Assembly: GCA_028696755.1 (NCBI GenBank)
Contig: JAQVGK010000297.1
Location: 1 to 5,109, forward strand
Source of the DNA: Bacteroidales bacterium
Lineage (GTDB): Bacteria > Bacteroidota > Bacteroidia > Bacteroidales > ML635J-15
DNA: 5,109 bases
Direction: 5' to 3'
Below the pieces are notes generated by a model. That model saw nothing but the letters and a program-made list of their open reading frames with translations, did not search any database and was not told the origin of the DNA. Of the stretch, positions 1 to 5,109 are shown in pieces; position 1 is the stretch's first letter, and each line of letters starts with the position of its first letter. Made by a program: the position numbers and the translations under genes.

Positions 1-1
1 T

Positions 2-2425
2 GCAGGTCGTATTGACGCATTTGCTGCTGTTACAGCTGCCGCATCATTAGTGGCACCTCTTGTTGCTGATTTTGAAGCAAGTGCAGTTGTTATTGCCGAA
101 GGTGGAACAGTTGATTATACCGATTTAACTACTGGCACACCAACTACTTGGGCTTGGACTTTCGAAGGAGGAACTCCATCAGCAAGTACTGAGCAAAATC
201 CAACAGCAATTACCTACAATACTGCGGGTGTTTATGCTGTTAGCCTTACTGCCGGAGATGGAACAAACGAAGACACAGAAACTAAAACTTACTATATTCT
301 TGTTGGACAAAGTGGTAGTGTTGCCGAAAGTGGCTGGATAGAGCAAAATACTCACTTTACAAGCCCTTACCGTGGCGTGTTCCAAACTGAGATCGTTGAC
401 CAAAATACAGCTTGGGTATTAACTTATGATGGTTCGGGTGGAAGTATTACCCGTGATTTTGCACGTACAACAGATGCTGGCGCAACATGGATTCCGGATA
501 CAATTGAAGTAGCAACAAATTTTGCTCCTGGTGATTTAAGTGCTGTTGATGGATTAAATGCTTGGGTAGCTGTTTATGATGTTAACGGAGGAGGTGGTAT
601 TTATAAAACCAGCGATGGCGGTGCTAACTGGGTACATCAAGCTTCGGCAGCATTTGATGGTGCTTCTAGTTTTGCAAATGTTGTTCATATGTTTGATGTC
701 AATAACGGTTATTGTATGGGCGATCCCAATGGAGGAGAATTTGAAATTTATACTACTTCGGATGGTGGAGAGAACTGGGTTTTGCTTGACGGCGCAAATA
801 TTCCTAATCCTGAGACTGACGAAATGGGTTGGACTGGTGTTGCCGACGCTATTGGCGACATTGCTTGGTTTGGTACAAATACAGGTAGAATTTTTAAAAC
901 TACTGATCGTGGATTAACATGGAATGTTTATGAAACTGGTCAAGCTAATGTTAGCACAATATCTTTTGCCGATGAATCAAATGGAGTTGCAATCTGTCAA
1001 GTTACGAATGCGACAACTGGAACAATCGAAAGTTGGACTATGATTAAAACCGCTAATGGTGGTCAAACTTGGACAGAAATTGCAGTTGCAGACCAATACT
1101 TATCTGATGTATCTGCTGTACCTGGTTCTGTTGGAATGTATGTTGGTACAAAAATTTCTCAAACTGCTGAAGCTAATTTTTCTGCTTATAGCCTTGATTT
1201 TGGCACAACTTGGACCATGATCGACGATTCAGTTCAATATACAAATGTCGCTATGTTTTCCGAGACTTGTGGCTGGGCAGGCGGATTTAATTGGGACGAA
1301 AACAATGGCGGTATTTACAAATGGATTGGATTAGCTCCATCAGATGAACCATATTTTACTTCATCTCCTTCGTTGTCAGTAACAGAATTCGAAGAGTATA
1401 CTTATAACGTTGTTGCTGAAGATCCAAATGATCTTTCTTTAACAATTACAGCCCCAGTTAAACCAACATGGTTAAACATTACAGATAATGGCGATGGAAC
1501 TGCAACGTTTACTGGAACTGCTCCTGAAATTGTTGGACAATCTGAGAACTTTAGTGTAACTCTTAATGCTTCAAACGGAACTTATGACGCTGACCAATCA
1601 TTTGTTATAACCGTTGTAACTTCAAATACAGCACCTGAGTTTACATCAGATCCAATACTTACAAATATTCAGTATATTCCGTACGTTTACAATGTAACTG
1701 CAACCGATCCTGAGGGAGATGATTTAACCATTACAGCAGATATTTTACCATCATGGGCAAGTTTTGTTGATAATGGTGACGGAACTGGAACTGTAACAGG
1801 AACACCAACTTCTACAAGTTTCCTTGGTTTCCAGATAAAACTTACAGTTTCTGACGGCATGTTTACTGATGTTCAGGATTTTAGAGTTCAGGTAACTGCT
1901 AATTCTGCTCCTGAGTTTACTTCAGAGCCTACTCTTACTCATGTTCAGAATACTTTGTATACATACAATATTACAGCTATTGATGATGAAGGCGAAACTC
2001 TTGTAATTACAGCTCCAACTCTTCCTTCTTGGGCAAGTTTGGTTGATAATGGTGATGGAACTGCTGTGTTAAGTGGAACTCCAACCGAAGCAAATAGTCC
2101 TGGTTACAACATCGTATTAAGTGTTACAGATGGTAATGGAACTGATACTCAAGACTTTATGCTGGAAGTAACTCCTAATGGTATCGAAGACTTTGGATAT
2201 GGAACAATTGCTGTTTATCCAAACCCTGCATCTAATCAAATTACTGTTACCAATTGCCAAGGATCAAATTATGAGATTTTGGACGTAATGGGTAGAACAT
2301 TGATGATGGGTCAAATTTCCAGTTCAGAAGAAATTATCAGTCATGATGCATTTGAGACAGGTAATTTTATTGTAAAAATGGTGAATAACGAAAACATATA
2401 TACTGTTAAAGTTGTAAAACTCTAA
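2..2425 (+). CDS. Secreted multidomain protein, probable S8 (subtilisin-like) peptidase C-terminal part, with T9SS type A sorting domain (5' partial)
   Basis: The frame is open to the left edge, so the GTG at 50 is an internal codon and the N-terminus is missing. Residues are numbered from the codon at base 2 (807 visible). Residues 1-13 (AGRIDAFAAVTAA) resemble the closing helix of subtilisin-family S8 peptidases, where a G-R-I/V-D-A-x-x-A-V motif is usual; no catalytic residue is visible, so the peptidase call is inference. Then follow a PKD domain (about 21-101), a beta-propeller with Asp boxes (about 112-442), three cadherin/putative-Ig repeats (449-539, 544-631, 636-723) and a type A sorting tail (about 727-807). 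PKD and Ig-like modules are typical spacers or substrate-binding units in secreted Bacteroidota hydrolases, and the tail sends the protein across the outer membrane through T9SS, usually to be cleaved and anchored to surface lipopolysaccharide or released. A full protein would probably exceed 1,100 residues. The T9SS-secreted assignment is firm; the protease activity is not. Confidence 0.9.
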   Translation, partial: AGRIDAFAAVTAAASLVAPLVADFEASAVVIAEGGTVDYTDLTTGTPTTWAWTFEGGTPSASTEQNPTAITYNTAGVYAVSLTAGDGTNEDTETKTYYILVGQSGSVAESGWIEQNTHFTSPYRGVFQTEIVDQNTAWVLTYDGSGGSITRDFARTTDAGATWIPDTIEVATNFAPGDLSAVDGLNAWVAVYDVNGGGGIYKTSDGGANWVHQASAAFDGASSFANVVHMFDVNNGYCMGDPNGGEFEIYTTSDGGENWVLLDGANIPNPETDEMGWTGVADAIGDIAWFGTNTGRIFKTTDRGLTWNVYETGQANVSTISFADESNGVAICQVTNATTGTIESWTMIKTANGGQTWTEIAVADQYLSDVSAVPGSVGMYVGTKISQTAEANFSAYSLDFGTTWTMIDDSVQYTNVAMFSETCGWAGGFNWDENNGGIYKWIGLAPSDEPYFTSSPSLSVTEFEEYTYNVVAEDPNDLSLTITAPVKPTWLNITDNGDGTATFTGTAPEIVGQSENFSVTLNASNGTYDADQSFVITVVTSNTAPEFTSDPILTNIQYIPYVYNVTATDPEGDDLTITADILPSWASFVDNGDGTGTVTGTPTSTSFLGFQIKLTVSDGMFTDVQDFRVQVTANSAPEFTSEPTLTHVQNTLYTYNITAIDDEGETLVITAPTLPSWASLVDNGDGTAVLSGTPTEANSPGYNIVLSVTDGNGTDTQDFMLEVTPNGIEDFGYGTIAVYPNPASNQITVTNCQGSNYEILDVMGRTLMMGQISSSEEIISHDAFETGNFIVKMVNNENIYTVKVVKL
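62..304 (+). other. PKD domain within the partial secreted protein
   Basis: This stretch encodes about 81 residues with the PKD signature: an A-D-F-x-A-S opening, a V-x-Y-T-D-L-T-T-G segment, the W-A-W-T-F-E-G-G-T-P core, then Q-N-P, Y-N-T-A-G-V-Y-A-V-S-L-T-A and a final T-K-x-Y-I-L-V strand. PKD domains are Ig-fold modules common directly after the catalytic domain in secreted Bacteroidota peptidases, which supports the S8 reading of the residues just upstream. Confidence 0.9.
335..1327 (+). repeat. Asp-box beta-propeller region (seven blade-like repeats, Ycf48/sialidase-like fold)
   Basis: Six Asp-box motifs of the form S/T-x-D/N-x-G-x-x-W recur 46-50 residues apart: TTDAGATW (bases 467-490), TSDGGANW (608-631), TSDGGENW (755-778), TTDRGLTW (899-922), TANGGQTW (1049-1072) and SLDFGTTW (1190-1213). 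Between them lie blade strands containing A/G-W/Y-V/G, counted seven times including a last one (CGWAGGF) that has no Asp box after it. This pattern fits a seven-bladed propeller like Ycf48/HCF136-type or sialidase-like BNR proteins, possibly closed by strands from both ends. The Asp box is structural, a turn between two strands of a blade, so it does not imply sialidase activity. A binding role is likely but its ligand cannot be read from the sequence. Confidence 0.85.
1346..2170 (+). repeat. Three tandem cadherin-like / putative Ig (He_PIG-type) repeats
   Basis: Three repeats of about 90 residues cover bases 1346-1618, 1631-1894 and 1907-2170. Each opens with P-x-F-T-S-x-P, continues with Y-x-Y-N-V/I-x-A-x-D-x-x-x-x-x-L-x-I-T-A, then P-x-W-x-x-x-x-D-N-G-D-G-T, a G-T-x-P/A turn, and ends in a strand such as QDFRVQV or QDFMLEV. 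The acidic D-P-E-G-D/D-D-E-G and D-N-G-D-G segments are plausible calcium sites, as in dystroglycan-type cadherin folds. These arrays usually act as stalks between a functional domain and the sorting tail. Repeats 2 and 3 are the closest pair, even at DNA level. Confidence 0.85.
2180..2422 (+). other. T9SS type A sorting domain (Por secretion tail) of the first gene
   Basis: The last 81 residues match the type A C-terminal sorting domain. A short linker leads to the hallmark V-Y-P-N-P-A-S-N-Q-I-T-V, followed by Y-E-I-L-D-V-M-G-R-T, then G-N-F-I-V-K-M and a terminal Y-T-V-K-V-V-K-L. Such tails are recognised by the T9SS translocon and generally removed by the sortase-like protein PorU during attachment. 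The tail is complete and ends at the stop codon. Confidence 0.93.
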
Positions 2426-2485
2426 TTGTATTATATAGACTAAAGCGTCTCGAAAGTATTATTATACGATTATTCAGGTTTAATT

Positions 2486-2517
2486 CTTGGTAATTGGTGA
2501 AAATAATAATATTTTTG
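2486..2517 (+). promoter_or_regulatory. Candidate Bacteroidota-type promoter for the membrane GNAT-like gene
   Basis: TATTTTTG at 2510-2517 is a perfect match to the -7 element TAnnTTTG of the phylum's primary sigma factor. CTTG at 2486-2489 lies 20 bases upstream and matches three of four bases of the -33 element TTTG. Transcription would start near 2523, leaving a leader of only about 10-15 bases before the ATG at 2537. The surrounding AT-richness raises the chance of an accidental match. Confidence 0.5.
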
Positions 2518-2536
2518 GGATGCTTTTTTTTGTTTT

Positions 2537-3154
2537 ATGGAATATTGGGACATTATTGGTTTTGCAGGAGTTGTGCTTGGGCTAACTGGCTTTTTTGCAC
2601 ATGGAAAGTTTCAGCGTAGAGCCTTTATTTTGGTTTCAATACTTAGTTTGCTTATTTACAGTATTGCACGACCAATTTATCCTTTTACAGCCCTGATGGG
2701 TGCAGCGCTTATTTATTATTTTTATAATATTTTTAAAGTTACGAGAAGTAAAATGTCGATAAAACTTTTAGAAGTTGAATTCGATAATAGTTATATTCAG
2801 GAGTTTATTAAAAATTACAAAAGGGATATTTACAATTATTTCCCTTTTTACGAACCACATAAATCGCATCGTTGCTTTCTTTTGATGAGAGACATGAATT
2901 TAGCAGGTATTCTTATAACAAGCATTACTGGCGATATTATGACAATCGAAGTTGACTACACCAAACCAATATACCGTGATACAGAGATCGGGAATTATAT
3001 TTACAAGCAAAATCCTGGTTATTTTAAGAAGCTTGGAGTGAATAAGCTGCTCGCAAAATCATTTCATAAGGGTCATTCTAAGTTCCTACAAAAAATGGGT
3101 TTCGAGCAAACTTATTTTGATAATCAATTATTTTTTGTAAAAAACCTTGATTAG
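2537..3154 (+). CDS. Membrane-anchored GNAT-like protein of unknown function
   Basis: The 205-residue protein has two parts. Residues 1-67 are hydrophobic, with about three possible membrane spans (near 4-22, 29-46 and 48-66) broken by a basic loop around K24-R28; this resembles the small YgjV-type inner-membrane domain. Residues about 75-205 look like a degenerate GNAT acetyltransferase: a predicted strand with M-T-I-E-V-D-Y (135-141), then R147-x-x-E-x-G152 where canonical GNATs have R/Q-x-x-G-x-G/A for acetyl-CoA binding, and FLQKMGFEQ (183-191), like the F-x-x-x-L/M-G-F-E motif near the GNAT C-terminus. I recall similar TM-plus-GNAT-like proteins of about 200 residues in Bacteroidota, with no known role. 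The first glycine of the acetyl-CoA loop is replaced by E150, so catalysis is uncertain. The ATG at 2537 is chosen because the hydrophobic segment starts directly after it; no Shine-Dalgarno is visible. The next gene begins 44 bases after its stop. Confidence 0.85.
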   Translation: MEYWDIIGFAGVVLGLTGFFAHGKFQRRAFILVSILSLLIYSIARPIYPFTALMGAALIYYFYNIFKVTRSKMSIKLLEVEFDNSYIQEFIKNYKRDIYNYFPFYEPHKSHRCFLLMRDMNLAGILITSITGDIMTIEVDYTKPIYRDTEIGNYIYKQNPGYFKKLGVNKLLAKSFHKGHSKFLQKMGFEQTYFDNQLFFVKNLD

Positions 3155-3198
3155 CAAGCCACTTTTTGTAACCATTTTGCGTTTATTAATTGAAAGTT

Positions 3199-4719
3199 AT
3201 GATGAAAATGTACAGGTATATTGTTTTAGCGACTTTAACATTAAGTTTTTTATCTGGTATCTCGCAGGTAGACATTCCGGATGCACCCGAATTTAAGTCA
3301 GCTTCGGTTGTTCCCGAATCAACACCATCATCGGTTAGGCTAAGCTGGATTCCAAGCGATTCGCTTGATGTTGCTGGATATATTATTTACGAGGTTGTTA
3401 GTTCTGTAACCGAAACTGTGGATACAGTCTGGGGCAGACTTACTGATGTGTATTTATATGAAGACTCACAATCAGGCTTAACTTCCGAGATATTTAGAAT
3501 TGCTGCATTTGATGATTTGTTTTATAAAAGCCAAATTACATCACCCCACACTACGGTTTTCCTTTCGTTTGATTATGATAAGTGTACCAATAAAACTGAT
3601 TTAGTATGGACTCCTTATTCTGGTTGGTCTGCAGTTAATAAATACAATATATACCGTCGAACATCTACATCTACTTACCAAATCGTTGCCTCGGTTAGCG
3701 GATCTGTAAATCAGTTTACAGATGATGAGCTTGAAATGAATAAAACATATTATTATTATGTTGAAGCGATAAGCCCACAGGGATATACGGCTACTTCAAA
3801 TTCGATTAGTTTTGCGAGTGAATCTTATTTGTTGCCGTCCTATATGTATGCCGAGTATGCAACAGTTAGCGGTGATAATATAAATTTAAAATTTGTGGTC
3901 GACAATACAGCCGAAGTGTCGGAATACAGAGTGCAACGCTCAACAACATCAGATGGTGGGTATGTAAATATTAAAAGTATTGTAAATAGTGGGCAAACTG
4001 AAATTCTTGTAACCGATACCGACAGCGATCCTGATGCCAATGTTTATTATTACCGTCTGGCTTCGATAAATCCTTGTGGAATTGTAAATTTATATTCAAA
4101 TTATGCATCAAACATTTTATTGTCGGCTACAGTTTCAGAGAGCTTAAATCACAGCTTAGAATGGACCCAGTATGAACAATGGCAAAATGGGGTATACAAC
4201 TATCGTGTTTATCGTTATTTTGGTGATGTGGAGGCAGAAATTGATGTTAATCCTACAGGAGATTTGGATTACATGTATGATATTGCTTGGTATGTAGATT
4301 ACTGTCATGATAGGGGCATTCATACTACTAATAAATTTTGTTATTTTGTCGAAGCTGTCGAAAATCCAGGACATACAATTACTACAAATACTGGACGAAG
4401 CCGATCTAATGTAGCCTGTGTTTATCACGAACCTCTTTGCTGGATGCCAAATGCGTTTAATATTTCATCGTACGAGCAACAGAACAGAGAGTTTAAGCCT
4501 GTTTTGTCTTTTGCGCAAGATTCGCCATACGAATTTGTTGTTTACGACAAATGGGGAAATCCTATTTTTAGAACCGAAGAAACCTTTGAAGGCTGGGATG
4601 GAATATTAAATCACCAAGACATTGCACCATCTCAATATTACACTTATTTTGTTCGTTATTATGATCATAAAAATAAAGAGCATATAAAAACTGGAACATT
4701 CTTTTTATTAGTTGAGTAA
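3199..4719 (+). CDS. Secreted FN3-repeat protein with T9SS type B (gliding-motility-associated, CHU_C-like) sorting domain
   Basis: The first ATG gives 506 residues. An in-frame TTG nine bases upstream is less likely, and ATGs at 3202 and 3208 are alternatives. Residues 1-22 form a signal peptide: a basic start (K3, R6), a hydrophobic core I-V-L-A-T-L-T-L-S-F-L, and likely cleavage after G20-I21-S22, before Q23. Four fibronectin-III-like domains follow (about 25-115, 124-207, 212-313, 314-412), recognisable by the early L-x-W strand, the Y-x-I/V-Y-R/E strand and the late Y-Y-Y-x-V/L-x-A/S strand. Residues 413-506 form a type B sorting domain: C-W-M-P-N-A-F, F-K-P-V-L-S-F, Y-E-F-V-V-Y-D-K-W-G-N-P-I-F, G-W-D-G, A-P-S-Q-Y-Y-T-Y, and T-G-T-F-F-L-L-V-E at the end. 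The protein should be exported by Sec and then T9SS to the surface or medium. FN3 modules suggest adhesion or scaffolding, but no catalytic domain or specific ligand is seen. Confidence 0.9.
   Translation: MMKMYRYIVLATLTLSFLSGISQVDIPDAPEFKSASVVPESTPSSVRLSWIPSDSLDVAGYIIYEVVSSVTETVDTVWGRLTDVYLYEDSQSGLTSEIFRIAAFDDLFYKSQITSPHTTVFLSFDYDKCTNKTDLVWTPYSGWSAVNKYNIYRRTSTSTYQIVASVSGSVNQFTDDELEMNKTYYYYVEAISPQGYTATSNSISFASESYLLPSYMYAEYATVSGDNINLKFVVDNTAEVSEYRVQRSTTSDGGYVNIKSIVNSGQTEILVTDTDSDPDANVYYYRLASINPCGIVNLYSNYASNILLSATVSESLNHSLEWTQYEQWQNGVYNYRVYRYFGDVEAEIDVNPTGDLDYMYDIAWYVDYCHDRGIHTTNKFCYFVEAVENPGHTITTNTGRSRSNVACVYHEPLCWMPNAFNISSYEQQNREFKPVLSFAQDSPYEFVVYDKWGNPIFRTEETFEGWDGILNHQDIAPSQYYTYFVRYYDHKNKEHIKTGTFFLLVE
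4435..4716 (+). other. T9SS type B sorting domain (divergent subtype)
   Basis: The last 94 residues carry the order of conserved blocks of gliding-motility-associated C-terminal domains: P-N-A-F, F-K-P, the Y-D-K-W-G-N-P-I-F strand-turn, G-W-D-G, A-P-S-x-Y-Y-T-Y and a final T-G-T-x-x-L-L. The usual P-N-G-D-G-x-N-D loop after PNAF is replaced by N-I-S-S-Y-E-Q-Q-N-R-E. Type B domains are known to depend on PorP/SprF-family outer-membrane proteins for secretion, and no such gene follows here. Confidence 0.88.
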
Positions 4720-4744
4720 TCGTCATTATTAATTATTATCTTTG
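4711..4744 (+). promoter_or_regulatory. Candidate Bacteroidota-type promoter for rel
   Basis: TATCTTTG at 4737-4744 is a perfect match to TAnnTTTG. GTTG at 4711-4714, inside the last codons of the upstream gene, supplies a TTG -33 element with a spacer of 22 bases, slightly long but within the range accepted for the phylum. The predicted start near 4750 would give rel a leader of about 35 bases. This suggests rel is transcribed independently of the secreted FN3 protein. Confidence 0.6.
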
Positions 4745-4750
4745 CAGGTT

Positions 4751-4774
4751 GACAACAGTATAAATTAAGTTGTC
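4751..4774 (+). promoter_or_regulatory. Short inverted repeat in the rel leader
   Basis: GACAAC (4751-4756) and GTTGTC (4769-4774) are perfect inverted copies separated by 12 AT-rich bases, and a U-G pair (4750 with 4775) could add one step. The repeat begins about where the predicted transcript starts and ends 10 bases before the ATG. It could be a weak RNA hairpin or a dyad bound by a protein. A six-base dyad can also occur by chance. Confidence 0.3.
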
Positions 4775-4784
4775 GTTAACTTGT

Positions 4785-5109
4785 ATGAGCCTAACCAAAG
4801 AAGAACAGATATGGATCGAGGAGCAGTTTGAAGAACTTATAAGAGTCTCCAAACGCGTTAAGAATGATGCCGACCGTGAGTTGGTACGTAAAGCTTTTGA
4901 TTTGGCTAACGAAGCGCACTCAAAGATGCGAAGAAAATCGGGGGAACCATATTTTACTCATCCTATTGCTGTGGCGATGATAGTTGCTCAGGAAATTGGA
5001 CTTGGCCCAAAATCAATCGCAAGCGCATTATTGCACGATGTTGTTGAAGATACCGATTATACTTTGACTGATATTGAGAGATTGTTTGGGACTACTATTG
5101 CTGGAATGG
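4785..5109 (+). CDS. rel: Bifunctional (p)ppGpp synthetase/hydrolase, RelA/SpoT family (3' partial)
   Basis: The first 108 residues of a Rel/SpoT protein are visible; family members run to roughly 700-750 residues, so most lies beyond the right edge. It makes and degrades the stringent-response alarmone (p)ppGpp in the cytoplasm. After about 33 N-terminal residues the HD hydrolase domain begins with R-K-A-F-D-L-A-N-E-A-H, then R-K-S-G-E-P-Y-F-T-H59-P, I-A-S-A-L-L-H84-D85-V-V-E88-D89-T and L-F-G. H59, H84, D85, E88 and D89 correspond to the manganese-site and catalytic residues of active Rel/SpoT hydrolases, so unlike RelA of Proteobacteria this copy should keep hydrolase activity. The synthetase, TGS and ACT parts are not in view. 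The ATG at 4785 is the only sensible start and gives the expected N-terminal length. It follows the upstream stop by 65 bases and has its own promoter-like sequence. In other Bacteroidota I recall rel being followed by a fur-type regulator and purA, which cannot be checked here. Confidence 0.95.
   Translation, partial: MSLTKEEQIWIEEQFEELIRVSKRVKNDADRELVRKAFDLANEAHSKMRRKSGEPYFTHPIAVAMIVAQEIGLGPKSIASALLHDVVEDTDYTLTDIERLFGTTIAGM

Noticed and set aside
50..52. GTG as the start codon of the first gene
   Set aside because: The same frame stays open to base 2 and the upstream codons give a meaningful S8-like helix, so GTG is an internal valine.
576..917. Open frame of 113 codons on the + strand
   Set aside because: It lies wholly inside the propeller region in another frame, and its hydrophobic product reflects the T-rich frame shift of a gene with clear domain repeats.
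335..1327. Sialidase activity from the BNR-like Asp boxes
   Set aside because: Asp boxes are structural; no sialidase catalytic arginine triad or F-R-I-P motif was seen.
1346..1360. Identical 15-base string shared with rel (4944-4958), encoding E-P-Y-F-T in both
   Set aside because: The proteins are unrelated and the residues are family-typical in each place, so this is chance in AT-rich coding DNA.
2437..2450. AGAC...GTCT hairpin after the first gene as a terminator
   Set aside because: The stem is only four base pairs and is not followed by a T run; the T run at 2524 is far away and has no GC-rich stem before it.
2501..2516. AAAATA/TATTTT inverted repeat upstream of the GNAT-like gene
   Set aside because: It is made only of A-T pairs in an AT-rich gap, too weak for a terminator, and its right arm overlaps the better-supported -7 element.
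3129..3137. TATTTTTTG as a promoter for the FN3 protein
   Set aside because: It has one base too many between TA and TTTG and lies inside the preceding coding end; co-transcription with the gene 44 bases upstream is as likely.
4156..4428. Open frame on the - strand (also 179-403 and 3840-4040 on the - strand)
   Set aside because: These are antisense shadows of well-supported genes, with no recognisable motif or start signal.
4418..4609. Short + strand open frame
   Set aside because: It overlaps the conserved type B sorting domain in a different frame and has no recognisable features.

Overview
The window looks like a piece of a Bacteroidota chromosome. It is AT-rich. Two genes end in the two classes of type IX secretion system (T9SS) sorting domain, a system confined to this phylum and close relatives. 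No clear Shine-Dalgarno sequences precede the starts, and two of the intergenic gaps hold perfect matches to the phylum's -7 promoter element TAnnTTTG. The sequence does not settle genus or family.

All four genes lie on the + strand and are closely packed. (1) Positions 2-2425 are the 3' part of a large secreted multidomain protein. It runs from the last few residues of what is probably a subtilisin-type (S8) peptidase domain, through a PKD domain, a seven-repeat Asp-box beta-propeller and three cadherin/Ig-like repeats, to a type A T9SS sorting domain. (2) Positions 2537-3154 encode a small membrane protein with an N-terminal hydrophobic region and a degenerate GNAT-acetyltransferase-like C-terminal half. 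(3) Positions 3199-4719 encode a secreted protein with a signal peptide, four fibronectin-III-like domains that look like a duplicated pair, and a divergent type B (gliding-motility-associated, CHU_C-like) sorting domain. (4) Positions 4785-5109 are the 5' end of a bifunctional (p)ppGpp synthetase/hydrolase (Rel/SpoT), cut by the window edge inside its HD hydrolase domain.

The genes do not form an obvious pathway. Genes 1 and 3 both use the T9SS export route but carry different sorting signals, and no T9SS machinery or PorP/SprF partner gene is visible. Gene 2 has its own promoter-like sequence and may be co-transcribed with gene 3, which starts 44 bases downstream. The rel gene has its own promoter-like sequence overlapping the end of gene 3. 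No stretch of more than 300 bases lacks a gene. I saw no RNA gene, mobile element, CRISPR array or convincing intrinsic terminator.

I do not see a new defence or mobile system here. The points most worth a second look are the architecture of gene 1, the membrane-anchored GNAT-like protein, the duplicated FN3 pair with an atypical type B tail, and a small inverted repeat in the rel leader.
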